From Salvia splendens (lineage: Eukaryota > Streptophyta > Magnoliopsida > Lamiales > Lamiaceae): a stretch of 64,000 bases of DNA. Shown piece by piece: positions 11,341-22,300 of this stretch (its first letter is position 1; each line of letters opens with the position of its first letter). The notes under the pieces were generated by a model. It searched no databases. It was not told the DNA's origin and saw only the letters and a program-made list of their open reading frames with translations. Both the position numbers and the translations under genes were made by a program. The stretch is taken from contig NC_056035.1 of NCBI RefSeq assembly GCF_004379255.2, forward strand, positions 19,427,902 to 19,491,901. The letters run 5' to 3'.

Positions 11341-12611
11341 CTTTGCTTCTTTTACTACTCCTATTTGCTTGGATTTTTAATCATTGGATTCTCGACTTGA
11401 AATATATGGCCTCATCTTTTAAGTGCCTAATAAATAATTGACACGTGTCCACTCTGGATTTGCTTAGGGCATCCACAACGCGGGTTAAAAAATTGGACTT
11501 GTCTTTTCTCAGCGGGATTGGCTGTGCCCGTTGGAGGGGGACTTGTTGCGGGCGTCTCCTCCTAGCGAGACTCGCACGGCGAAGGGAAGGGACACACTGT
11601 CACAGCACTTGCTTAAGGTGCCATTATAGATAAATTTCCATGACAACATATTTCTAGTGGCATTTTCGAGTGTTATAATAAGCCAATTTTCTAGTAATGA
11701 CTCTATTCATTACATACTTTTTTTCACACAAAAAAACTCTCACGCAATTCATTCTCACTTGTACAAAAATGTCCAATTGATTCTCACTTGTACAAAAATG
11801 TCCAGCGAAGAAAACTGAGATTAGTTTTATATTAATCTCAACCTTTCAGACGTGTCTTCTTTGGATTATCCAACTCTTAAAATCCAAAAGGCTCGTCGAT
11901 GCCTTAATTGCATTTTTAATTTAAAAAAATAAAGTAATGAGACCAATAAATAGTAAAGGGAGCGTATGGTGGATTGTGATTGTTATTTGTTGATTAAGAA
12001 ATATAATACTCCTTCCGTCCACAAAAATAAGTTTCATTTTGTCATTTTGGGATGTCCACAAAAAATAGTCTAATTTCTAAAAATAGAAAGTTTCGATCTG
12101 GTACTTTTTCCATTTTTTCTCACCCTCTCTCTTACTTTACTAATTTTTATTAAAACTCGTGTCATCCACAAATAATATTATATTTTTTGGACCGAGGGAT
12201 TAAAAAGTAACGTAAAATCTATGAATAATTAAAAGGAAGGGATAAAATTTGAGGAGAGCTGTTGATGGCATGATGTAAAATCCAAAATTGCATAGCTTTT
12301 GTAAAACACAAATTACATTGTTAAGGAAATTCGAAAGAAAAAAAGAATTGGAATAATCAAAACAAATTCCATAGAAGATCGAATGAGATGAGATAGTTTG
12401 AACCCTAACGAAACTAAAAGCTATTTGAGAGACTCATCATAGTCATAGGCCAATAAGCATGCAGTGTTATTTTTGTGTGGAGCAGATAAAACGACAGTGA
12501 TATTATTGCAACACGTAAAAAAAACAAACTACTCTCTCAAGGGAATTCCCAAAAGAAAAAAGAAATTTGAATGAGCAACACAATTTCCATCATCAGAAGA
12601 TCGAGTTTGTT
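11341..12611. other. Intergenic region with MITE ends
   Basis: A Harbinger-type end GGGCATCCACAACGCGGG starts at about 11467 and a GC-rich tract runs to about 11620. A Stowaway-like MITE lies at 12007-12201. No gene is supported. Confidence 0.45.
12007..12201. mobile_element. Stowaway/mariner-like MITE
   Basis: Ends TACTCCTTCCGTCCACAAA and TTTTGGACCGAGGGATTA are imperfect inverted repeats around 195 bp of noncoding sequence. Confidence 0.7.
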
Positions 12612-14126
12612 CTAGTTGACTGGTGTACAAATCAGTGAAGAAATTTCATCTACTTTAGCAGCATCCGGAGATTTATCAGCATAGCTAGCCTTGAGCCGCA
12701 CCATATCCTGTATAAGCTCCGTCATGCTAACCTGAGACGACCCTCCTTCCTCCACCGCCCTCTTCGCCGCCTCCCCGAGCCTCCGCGCCCTCTCCTTCCT
12801 CTCCGCCCCCTCCACTCCCCCATCCATCAACTCCTCAATTGCCCTCCTCACATCCTCCCTCTTCACCTGTGCCTCGCCGCCCTCGTCCATCCCCAGCAGC
12901 ACCGGCTCCTCCACCCCGACTCTCACCCCCGTCTTGATCACCCCCACGATGAACTTCTCGTTGCAGAACTGCTCCGCAAACACGGGCCACGTGACCATCC
13001 CCACCCCCGCGCTCACCCCCTCCAGCGTCGAGTTCCACCCACAGTGCGTCAGAAACCCCCCAGTCGCCCTGTGCGACAGTATCAGCACCTGCGGGGCCCA
13101 CCCCCGGATCAAGAGCCCCCTCCCTTTCACGCGCTCCTCGAATTTCTCCTCCGACAGCCACGCCTCGAACGATCCCGAGGCGTTCCTTATCACCCACACG
13201 AACGGGCGGTTGGAGGCCTCCAGGCCTAGTCCCATCTCCACGAGCTGTGAATCGCCCACGCGCGATATGCTCCCGAGGCAGGTGTAGATGACGGATCCCG
13301 GCGCGTGGGAGTCCAGCCATTTCAAGCAGTCGTGGCCTTCGATTGCGGCCGTGTTTCCTCGCTCTGCCTTGTCGGACTCCTCCACGTTGCAGAGCGAAAC
13401 CGGTCCAACGCACCACACCTTTTTGGATCTGAGTTTTCTGTATTCGTTGGCGTATTCACTCTCCAGCTCCTGGAAAGTGTTGGCCACTGTCCCGGCCGCG
13501 CCTTCCTCGGAGTTGAACACCTGCTTCTGGATCTCGACCCATTCCGGATCGAGATCCTCGACAGACCCCCTGGCCTGGATTTTCGTGATCTCTATCCGGT
13601 GTGGCAATCCTGGCACTACAAAATACTCTCTATCCGAAGCTATATCTTCTAAAAACGAAGAGTTTTGCAACACGTTAACGCAGGTGAGGGAGAAGCAGCT
13701 GGTGCCGTGGAAGACAAGGCGAGGGATTCCGAGCTGCGCGGCCATATTGGTGGCCCAGGGGAAGCACATGTCGGCTATCAGGCAAGTGGGATTAACTCGG
13801 ACGAGAAAGGCCTCGACCTGGCCTCGCAGCATGGCGGCGGCCTTGAAGAAGTTCATCACGAGGTGCTTGGACGGGAGCGTGTCGAAATGCTCGCAGCCAT
13901 CGGGCAGCCCGGCCTCCGCGCAGGGCAGCCTGAGGTGGACCACGCGGATGCTCAGCCCGGAGGCAATGGCACGGTCCACCACTTTCTTGACCCTGCACCC
14001 GTTCTTCGGGGTCACGAGGATTGACACCGTGACGCCGCGCTTTGCGAGCATCTTGGCGATGTCGACGGCGGGGATCAGGTGGCCTTGCGCCATGAAGGGG
14101 AACATCACGAAATGAGGCGGTTCCAT
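12612..14126 (-). CDS. UDP-glycosyltransferase, UGT73 type
   Basis: An intronless ORF of 504 aa, the usual length for family 1 plant UGTs. It transfers a sugar, normally glucose from UDP-glucose, to a small acceptor such as a flavonoid, terpenoid or hormone in the cytosol. The N-terminal acceptor domain has MFPFMAQGHLIP with the catalytic His16 and the partner Asp119 in CLIADMCFPWA. The PSPG donor-binding box spans 343-386, from WAPQVL through HCGWNS to the terminal Gln386. The sequence GRGLLIRGWAPQVLILSH is typical of group D (UGT73A/B/C). Unusual points are SHRATGG where SHPAVGG is common and GVGMVTWP where GVPMVTWP is common. The coding region is strongly GC-rich against AT-rich flanks. 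The acceptor cannot be predicted from sequence. A degraded relative lies at 18393-18707. Confidence 0.95.
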   Translation of the reverse strand: MEPPHFVMFPFMAQGHLIPAVDIAKMLAKRGVTVSILVTPKNGCRVKKVVDRAIASGLSIRVVHLRLPCAEAGLPDGCEHFDTLPSKHLVMNFFKAAAMLRGQVEAFLVRVNPTCLIADMCFPWATNMAAQLGIPRLVFHGTSCFSLTCVNVLQNSSFLEDIASDREYFVVPGLPHRIEITKIQARGSVEDLDPEWVEIQKQVFNSEEGAAGTVANTFQELESEYANEYRKLRSKKVWCVGPVSLCNVEESDKAERGNTAAIEGHDCLKWLDSHAPGSVIYTCLGSISRVGDSQLVEMGLGLEASNRPFVWVIRNASGSFEAWLSEEKFEERVKGRGLLIRGWAPQVLILSHRATGGFLTHCGWNSTLEGVSAGVGMVTWPVFAEQFCNEKFIVGVIKTGVRVGVEEPVLLGMDEGGEAQVKREDVRRAIEELMDGGVEGAERKERARRLGEAAKRAVEEGGSSQVSMTELIQDMVRLKASYADKSPDAAKVDEISSLICTPVN

Positions 14127-14735
14127 TATGGAGATAGTGTGTGGTTTGTAATGTGGGAGAGGGGGGATAAATAATGGAGGGTTGGAAGGTTCTAATTTGG
14201 AAGGGTGTGTGATGATGTAAGAGCATACATTAGCAAATTCCAGGATTACTATGGGATTTGTGGTATCAGATACCGACTAAACATAAGAACTCAACCCAAA
14301 AGACTAGCTTATTAAGAGAAATAGTCCATTTACTCTATATGCACCACACACCGGTTGTGAACGATGTGGATCAACATTAGCTAGAAAGAGATGCAGATGC
14401 AGATGCAGATGCAGAGAAAAGTTGATGCAGCTAGATACCTGCTGTTACTGTCTTCATTGGTTTGATGTCAAAATCACGGAGGAAGAGAATTTGGATGGGA
14501 GCTTCCTACTGCTGATCAAAGCTTATCTCTCAAGAAGTCTAGATGTGGTCTACATTTGTGTTACATAACATTTACGCTCTATCCACAAAATAATTACTCC
14601 ACATTCAAAAATTCGAATTACTTGATTTGCGTTATAAAAATAAAATAAAAGATATTGCAATAAAATAAAATAAAATAATTCTATTTGAAGTTCAAATGAG
14701 AAATTTTTTTTAAATAAAAAACGCCCTTTGTGGGA
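14127..14735. other. UGT upstream region with a short hexamer repeat
   Basis: A TATTTATC sequence about 45 bp before the UGT ATG (minus strand, near 14168) may be the TATA element. A (GATGCA)n tract of about four units lies at 14391-14414. Nothing else is visible. Confidence 0.4.
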
Positions 14736-15014
14736 GGGGGTTTAGTCAGACCCCCTACCCGTGAATAAGCTCCAAATATAATGTTCCTAAACATGATCTT
14801 AGCCCAAAAGTGACTAGGATCCAAAAACAAGAACATGAACATGCAAAACCAGATGTCCCACAGGCCGGGATCCCCCAGCTATCAAGAGGAAAAAGAAGGA
14901 CTAAATAAACAAAAGGAAGAGACGAAAATACAAAAATTCTAACCATCATGAGAGCGAGGTCAATCCACATCTCCACGTCGGAAACGGAAGTTAGGATATC
15001 CCAGCTGGTCCATC

Positions 15015-15590
15015 TTAACTAGCGCCTTCAGGTACCGAGGCGCAGAGTTGGATCGAAGTATGTAAGGGCAGGGGTCTGGACCCCCTACCTGCCAGAAAGT
15101 CAGCAGCCCGGTTCCCTTCTCTGTAGATGTGTGAGAATTGAACATACCGTTGGGCTGTCATACTCCAGATCAAAGCCATATGATGTCTAAAATCTGCAGA
15201 GCCATGATGTCCAGATGACAGCAAACTAACCAGAACCGCTGAGTCCAGCTCTATCCAAATGTGAGTAGAAAGCTCCATAGCCATCTCCAAACCCCGAATC
15301 AGAGCCAGAAGCTCCGCATCAAAGCTCGATGATGCAGCTACCGGAGCACAGAAGGTGCGCAGAAGGCCTCCATCAGAACCACGAACCAATCCTCCCCCTC
15401 CCCCCGCTTCGAGTGTCGAAGTAGAGAAGGCACCATCAGTGTTCAGCTTCACCCAAGGTGCATCAGGGGGATGCCATAGGACCATGAGCGACCGCAAAAT
15501 ACGCTGTCTGGGGGAGAAAGGCATGAAATCAACCGACGGCGAGCATCCCCTCCAATGAGTCGGGGTGATCCTGCCGGCCAGAATAAGCAC
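15015..15590 (-). pseudogene. LINE RNase H-like domain
   Basis: This 191-codon open frame holds the conserved acidic positions of an RVT_3-type RNase H: D in LNTDGA, E in DAELLAL, D in IELDSAV and D near NRAADFL. It is detached from the rest of ORF2 by a frameshift around 15600-15830. Confidence 0.8.
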
Positions 15591-15830
15591 ATGCAGGTGA
15601 TGAGTGACCTGCCAAATAACATGTGAATGACGAAATGGATGACCGCTATGCTTGCAGTCGTTCCTCTCCGTACAAAGAAACTAAGCAATCAAACAAGGAA
15701 CAAGAAAACTAATATGCATGGCGGGAGCCTTCAGGAAAGAAGACCTCCGCCAGTGACCTAGTCTAAGTGCAATATCAGTGCTCGTGTGAATCGCTGTGTG
15801 CGAGGAAGGAAACCAGGCATCGAAATACTC

Positions 15831-16445
15831 CTATGCAGAAATCGCAGACTGACTCGAAAAGAAGACATGATTGAGAGACTCGACCGAAGGAGACCGACAA
15901 CACTGACACCTAGACGCTAACTCAATCCCCCTCCTCTGCAACTTCTCATCCACCGGCAGCATACCAAACAGTAACCTCCAAATGAACACCGAGATGGTAG
16001 GGGTCAACCCTTGATTCCAAATAAGACCAAAAACCTCCCTCTTTGGCAATCTAGTCCGGATGCTCTCCCAGGCTGAGGTCACGGAGAACTCGCCATGACT
16101 AGTCAGACTCCACCACCTCACATCCTTCGCCCTCAACTCGATCGGCGTGGCTCTGATCTGGTCTATCACATCTGGAGGTACGCCAAACCTGAAAGACAAA
16201 CTGTGCAGCATATCCTCATCCCATGCATGCTCATGCCAATATGATGCAACGGCCTGGGATTGAGGAGGATCATTTCCCGGGACGCAGAGATTCCGGATGG
16301 GGCTAGCCCCAAGCCAGACATCATCCCAGAAGCTGATCTTCCCCTCACCCAAGGACCAACGAATATACTCATGCATGTATGGCCAAATACGACGCAACCA
16401 ACGGCAAGTAGGACTATCATGCGGCCAACAAGGGGATGTATGCAA
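15831..16445 (-). pseudogene. LINE ORF2 C-terminal zf-RVT region
   Basis: A 204-codon frame matching the zinc-binding reverse-transcriptase tail of plant LINEs, with CQCCRSPSVESLNHVFF as the Cys/His cluster. The reverse transcriptase itself is missing because the element is cut at about 16450. Confidence 0.8.
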
Positions 16446-16450
16446 ATGAT

Positions 16451-17307
16451 AAGGGAAGAGGAACGTACGATTGTTGGGATAAGAAATAAACTAAAGAAAC
16501 AAATCATTAATAAATCCAAGCGACCATTATAAGACATTGATGAATTGTTTTGTATTGACATTCTTATGAGCTAGTAGCCTAGTACCACCTCACAGCTCTA
16601 TATATAAATCCATGAAATTAGTTCATGAAATAATTTATTGGAAATCTCTAAAATCTAAACGTCCTTGGACTAACTTTAATAATTGTGCCACCCCATTCAT
16701 CTACAATATGATCATTGGTCATTCATTTGTCATTCGCAATATTATATTCAATGGGATTTACCCCAAACATATTCATCAATAGTTCTCGGCCGTCTGTTTC
16801 TCGAAAAAAAAATCATGCAGACACTATATAAACATACGGCCGGATCAATACGGTATACCGTATCGAAAATATTGTAATATAGTAGTATATTATACCGAAC
16901 TTTTGTATGGATAATATCAATATTATTATCGTATCAATATTTCCGTAACTCGTACCGTTTCAAATACTTGTATATCAAAAAAATATAATTTCAATACGTA
17001 TTGATTTTAAAGAGTTTCCATAATTTCGCTTGTTTTTAAATATATTTCGGTATATACGGTATATACCGATAATTCAACACGTATTGATTTTCAATATATT
17101 TCGGTATACCGATAATATCGATATATATCGTATATTCGATACACAACGGTATACCGCGGTATAGGAAAATTCATATCGTTACCATATCGAAATCTTACGA
17201 TACGGTATCGTACCATACAAAAAATTACGGTATATGAAATTCGGTATTTTTTTGGTACGATACGAGCGATATACCGTTTTTTCTATATTTTTACACACCC
17301 ATATATA
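16451..17307. mobile_element. AT-rich element full of GGTATACC-type motifs, probably non-autonomous hAT
   Basis: From about 16840 to 17300 the sequence repeats CGGTATACCG, GGTATATACC, TACGGTATCG and relatives on both strands, ending in TTTTTACACACCC. Dense short subterminal motifs with a TGGGTGTGTAAAA-type end are common in plant hAT elements, and the hAT at 54165 has a similar arrangement with CGGTTAACCG. I cannot place both termini. The first 390 bp (16451-16840) show nothing. Confidence 0.4.
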
Positions 17308-17532
17308 TACCCCCTCTGTTCTATAAAAATAGGACTTAGAAACAACACGAATTTAATGCGAAATTAGTAAAGTATGAGAGAGATAGAAAGAAAAAACGAC
17401 TGAAGTATTATTTGTGGAGAATAGGTTCCACCACAAAAAAGATAAAAAAAACTTGCCAAAAATATAATTGAATTAATTTTGTAGGACATCCAAAAATAGA
17501 AAAAAAAACTATTTTTATGGGAACGGAGAGTA
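17308..17532. mobile_element. Stowaway/mariner-like MITE
   Basis: Ends TACCCCCTCTGTTCTATAAA and TTTTATGGGAACGGAGAGTA form imperfect inverted repeats around 225 bp of noncoding sequence. Confidence 0.75.
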
Positions 17533-17544
17533 TCATTTCGAAAC

Positions 17545-17696
17545 AATTGCAACTCACAAGTATAGCATGTACTTACGAAATGAGAAATTATCTTATACAT
17601 ATATTGTCCAAATTTATTACAATTGCAACTCACAAGTGTAGCATGTACTTACGAAATGAGAAATTATCTTATACATATATTGTCCAAATTTATTAC
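17545..17696. repeat. 76-bp tandem duplication, two copies
   Basis: Units 17545-17620 and 17621-17696 both start AATTGCAACTCACAAGT and differ at about one base, so the duplication is recent. It abuts the MITE end at 17532. Confidence 0.9.
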
Positions 17697-17810
17697 AAAA
17701 AGCCCCATTTAATATCCAGGACATAAATGCAAAAGTACAAAGAGAAAAAGGAAGAAAGAGAAATTGAAGTGTAGGGAATAAAATTATTTAAAGTGAACTA
17801 CTATTAGGGT

Positions 17811-18392
17811 TTGCCAGCGCACACCCGAACTCCACATTAGTATGATATTGTTCGTTTTAGGCAAAGCCATACAGTTTTGCTCTTGAGGTACCCATATATA
17901 TGTTTACAATTCTCGTTCACTCTCATATGTGAGATATGGTTTGCTCTCCCACAATCCTTCGCTCAAATCAAGACCACCAGACCAAGACCAAGATCACAAA
18001 CAGGTCACAGGTCACCCCAGACCTTGGTCGAGCTCACACAGAGTCATCGGAAAACTTGCAAGTGCAATCCACCGAACCCCGAGCCACACAGGCCCGCCCC
18101 TGAACCAGGGTTATGATACCGGTCGAGCTCACACAGAGACATTGGAGAACTTGCAAGCGCAATCCACCGAACCCCGAGCCACACAAGCCCCGCCCCTGAA
18201 ACATGGCTCTGATACCATTGTTATGGTTCGGCGGTGCACACACAAACTCCACATTAGTATGATATTGTCCGCTTTGGGAAAAGCTCTCACGATTTTGCTC
18301 TTGGGTACTTCCCAAAAGGCCTCATACTAATAGAGTTGGAGTAGCCCATATATATGCTTGGTTCCCCACAGTTCCCAATGGTGATCCTATCA
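17811..18392 (-). mobile_element. TRIM-like miniature LTR element
   Basis: A terminal repeat (18219-18392, starting TGTTATGGTTCGGCGG, ending ...CCTATCA) has a shorter partner at about 17811-17905 sharing ACTCCACATTAGTATGATATTG. The interior of about 300 bp has no ORF. Next to the right repeat, the minus strand reads TGGTATCAGAGCC, the perfect initiator-Met PBS (18205-18217). The interior contains a duplicated segment of about 90 bp (18027-18117 and 18122-18217), so a second degraded PBS exists near 18107-18119. These are the features of terminal-repeat retrotransposons in miniature. Confidence 0.75.
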
Positions 18393-18707
18393 CACCCTGC
18401 AGTGTGGATGGAACTCGACGCTTGCGGGTGCCGTTTGCAACATGGCCATTCGTGGGGGATTAGTTTACAAATGAGAATTTGGTAGTGGAAATACTTGGAA
18501 TTGGAGTGTGTGCGAAATAAAGTTGGTGTTATGTGGGGAGAGGAGGAGGAGAAGGCTGGGGTGTTCGTGGCAGAGGATGCTATCAAGAGAGTCTTGGTGG
18601 TGTTGATGGAGGAAGGTGCAGAAATGAGAACAAGCGTAGGAGAGCTCAGGGACAAGGCCAAAATGGCAAGGAGGTTCTTCTTGTTTAGGACTCACTTCGC
18701 TTATTGA
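18393..18707 (+). pseudogene. UGT73-type glycosyltransferase C-terminal fragment
   Basis: Directly after the TRIM repeat the plus strand encodes CGWNSTLAG, then after a frameshift ATWPFVGD, a stop, FTNENLVVEILGIGV, another shift and WGEEEEKAGVFVAEDAIKRVLVVLMEEG. This is the end of a PSPG box and the C-terminal helices of a group D UGT. The N-terminal 70 percent is missing. It is probably a relic of a tandem UGT73 duplication with the intact gene at 12612-14126, in opposite orientation. Confidence 0.8.
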
Positions 18708-19350
18708 ATAAATTAAGGCTAGATTTTAATGCATCTCTTTCATTACCTCTTTGTATTTACAAATATTAGATTATATGACTTGCAATTATTTTCATTCAAA
18801 TAATAATGCAAGTAAATTATATACCCAATCAAAAGAAACTGAAGTAAGCAAACAGATGCATACCTTTTCCGTTAGAATGAAACATTTTAACATGAAATAT
18901 CAAAACCTATCACATGAATTCGGAATGAAGAGACTAATAATTGAGCCAATTATCCCGAGAAGAAATGCTACAACATTTTATACAATCACATTAATTATCA
19001 TGTCTAAACAAGAGACAAAACTACATTAACTAACGATAAACACCCTGCTGCTCTTCTATTACAGAGCATCACTTGTTACACCGGCCAATAGCAATTTATT
19101 TACAGGGAAAGGGGAAAATAAAGAATAAGACATCAATCGCCCTCCAGTCTAATAAACTACAGGTAAACATTTTTTATACAATTCAACCATTTCTCTTCTC
19201 ATCTACTCGTTACAACCAACTTCCGCTTCAGTCAGGAAAATTGTCATATTAAATTCTCTCTATACTCCATAAGAATATAAATAACATACCAATTTACACC
19301 ACCCCATAAAGCCGCTAAGGAAAATGGCTTAAATGGCTCTGCTTCCTTAA
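18708..19350. other. Intergenic, nothing recognised
   Basis: AT-rich sequence with no open frame of interest. The part next to 19351 is probably the 3' untranslated region of the PHD/GNAT gene. Confidence 0.4.
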
Positions 19351-22300
19351 TCACTGCAACGGAACATCATCTGCATCTGCATCTGCTTCTGCTTCTGCTT
19401 CTGCTTCATCTTGATTGATGAGTCTACATTTAGGCACTGGTTTCTCTAACATGGATGTCCCCTTGAAACCAATCATTTGCCAACAGATTTTTCTGTAATT
19501 CAAAAGCTGCAAAATACGGAGGATCAACTAACGATAACCTGTCAAAATAGGTTGGCAGTAATTGTATTCGGCCGCTTGCATACCTGCTCTTCCGGTATCT
19601 TGTTAAATCCAAACTTTTCTGTCCAAATTGATTTTGCCTCGTCTGTTGCCGGAAGAACAAATCTATTAACATTCAGAAACGCAAGCAATTTCTCGATGCA
19701 TGAATAAAGTAGTTGAAAGTATCCCTGCGAAGACATTTAATTCCATCAGTACAAGTACAATAGCAAGTTCTCCACACAAAAAACACAGCAGAAGATCTTC
19801 CTAAACCGCATCATGGAGTCGATAGTTCAAGTGTCTCAAAGAAAAGTTGATTAGACTACCATGATTAAATAAAATAGACTAAGAGATGGAATGACGCATG
19901 TTATACTGAATATGGACAGAAAATATAGATCCACTTCCAACGAGGGATGTGTAGTATACAGGTCAGTCTGTTAGGCACAGGAGACATAAACTATAGAAAC
20001 CAACATTTGAGTGATATAACTTACTTTTCCCTGATGACCAATGCGTGTTGCAGCCAAAGGAAGTTCAGCAAATTCTTCTCCAAAAAACCGAAGGATACCA
20101 GCTGATACAACAGTTGAGCTGAAAGATAGAAATAATTTTTTGATCATAAAAAATATGTTAACTATTCCTGCGATAATATAAAAGTGTAGATATAGTTCTT
20201 ACTTCACAGTCAAAATAGCACAGTATATCCCACTGAAGTCTTGGCCCCTTATATTCCTCCTGACAGATAAATTAAGAAGTGGCGCATAAAAAGGCTGGTA
20301 GAAGCAAATGGCTAAGAGCATACTGATAACAACTCTAAGCAAGACCGAAATTATGCCTTGAAGGCAAATAAGCAATGCATACCCATAAACCAAAGATGGA
20401 ATGAAATCACGTCCAGTTTCTGAATCAACTATAGGGTCAAAACATTCCTGAAACACAATTAAATAAACAGCTGCAAAAATCAAAACTTGACACTCGAAAG
20501 TTAAGAATACTTGAGAAGAAGTACTACAGATCAGGAACAGCCATACATTTAATCAAGAGATTAAAATTTTTCCTCAAAGAAATTATGGTGGTATGATAAC
20601 ATTCATTTCTCATACCATTTAACAGGAGTGATTTTCTTTACGAGTCCATCAACAATTCTAATCTATTAACCTGGATTCCAACTTAACTCTGGATATATAT
20701 CAATATCTGCCATAGTTCCATAAGTTGGGATAACAACTTGACTACCATAAAGAAAATATAGATTATGACAGCTCAGAAGGTGGATAATATATACTCCTAC
20801 AAAATACGTAACTACTCACAGAGCTGTGATATTCGTCAAAGCAAAGAGCACCAACTTAAAGTGCAAACTCTTACATGAAATATAGCTACAGCCTGCGATA
20901 GCAACACTCTGGTTTCCCGAGATGCAATTTTCCCACTTAGAAGTCTCCATCTCACGTCAAGATCAGTGTCGAAATCTGAATTCTTATCTGTTAACTTCTC
21001 TCTCATAATGTCCAAGGTGGAATCAGGGAGCCTTTCTGAACCTGCATTCAGTACATTCTGCAGAGCAGAATATATCCATTTGCAGTTCCCAGAGCAGAAC
21101 CACTTTCCTTTTGGAAGTTCCTGTAACAGTTGTATAAGGATTTTAAACAAGCAAAACTATTTACAGCAAAGTAGGATCCTTCTCCTGAAGTGCTAACCTT
21201 CAAATCAGCCAACTTGTATTTTTTCAAACAGCCGACATGATATTCCTTTTCACACTGGAAAATAAGAAAGCCTTATTTAGAATATAAAATTCCACATAAA
21301 GACCTAGAGGAGAAGTCATGAAGATTACCTGATCACACAATATAACTGTACGGGGACCAAAGCCAGACTTACTGAAATCATAGCCTCTGAAAATGACAAA
21401 TTCAAAATATCAACAAATATAATATGTGCAATTTTAGTTTCTTGGTTCCTTCATTCTATGTGTTTTATATGGCTCCTACCTGCAGATTATGCATGCTATA
21501 ACTTCTGCTGCTTCTGGATTCTTGACAGTTCGAATGCAGCGATTTGTTATTTGCTCAATTGGATCAATACCTGACACTCTCCCAGCTGCAACAGCATTGG
21601 CATTCCACTCAACAAATTTTTCTCGAAGAAACATGTTTTGGCAATAGGTGCAATACCATTTACCACGAGGTATGCTCGAAAGAGATGCACATTCTGCATT
21701 AGCACATAACAGATTAAGATGATGTTATTTCATAAGGGAATGAGAAATAAAATTCCCAAAATAGTTCAAGAAACAAGTATAAGTAAATAAAAAAACAAAA
21801 ACCAAAAGAAAGTACAGGAATATACATAAAAGTAAGAGCAGAACAGAATAAGTATTAAAAGGAATAAAAGAAAAAACTTTGGATGGATGACATGTATTTA
21901 GAAATCAAGCCAGCGTATGGAGGTACTTAACAATAAACCAAAGCAAAAACTGTCCAGCTTAACATGCTTATACAGATAACCACCTTTGTGAAAGGCTCTC
22001 GGACAGCCATCACATAGCACAAGTTTCCCACCATCTGCGCAGATGATGCACAAGTCATCATTGTCTTTTGAAGAACACTTGCGCCCTTTTAATAGAGAGA
22101 CGGCAAACTCATGGAGAGACACACCATTAGATGTGTAGATATACATATAGCTGCAGAAATATGTGACCTAGTCAGGAGGAGTTATATAAGCAGAAAAGTG
22201 TGATCAAGATACACTGATGATCCAAAGAAAAATGTAAGACTGACGGTTTCCGGCGGGAAGCCCAACCAGCATGAGCTTCAAACTGAGATGGGCTAACCTG

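Larger units (their letters stand above)
14736..16450 (-). mobile_element. 5'-truncated LINE retrotransposon, degraded
   Basis: Minus-strand reading frames encode the last part of a plant L1-type ORF2. Frame 16445-15831 has a zf-RVT region (GEFSVTSAWESIR, IWRLLFGMLPVDEKLQRRG, CQCCRSPSVESLNHVFF). Frame 15590-15015 has an RNase H-like domain (WVKLNTDGA, SSFDAELLALIRGLE, WIELDSAVLV, REGNRAADFLA). A frameshift and a stop separate the two frames, so it is not functional. The 3' untranslated part (14736-15010) recurs at 28895-29305. Confidence 0.85.

Noticed and set aside
11445..11633. Arg-rich 62-codon frame
   Set aside because: It begins at a Harbinger-type MITE end (GGGCATCCACAACG) and its content comes from that GC-rich repeat.
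12835..14115. Several long open frames on both strands across the UGT gene, including 275 codons on the plus strand
   Set aside because: The UGT coding sequence is very GC-rich, so other frames lack stops. None shows a domain, while the 504-codon frame has the full UGT signature.
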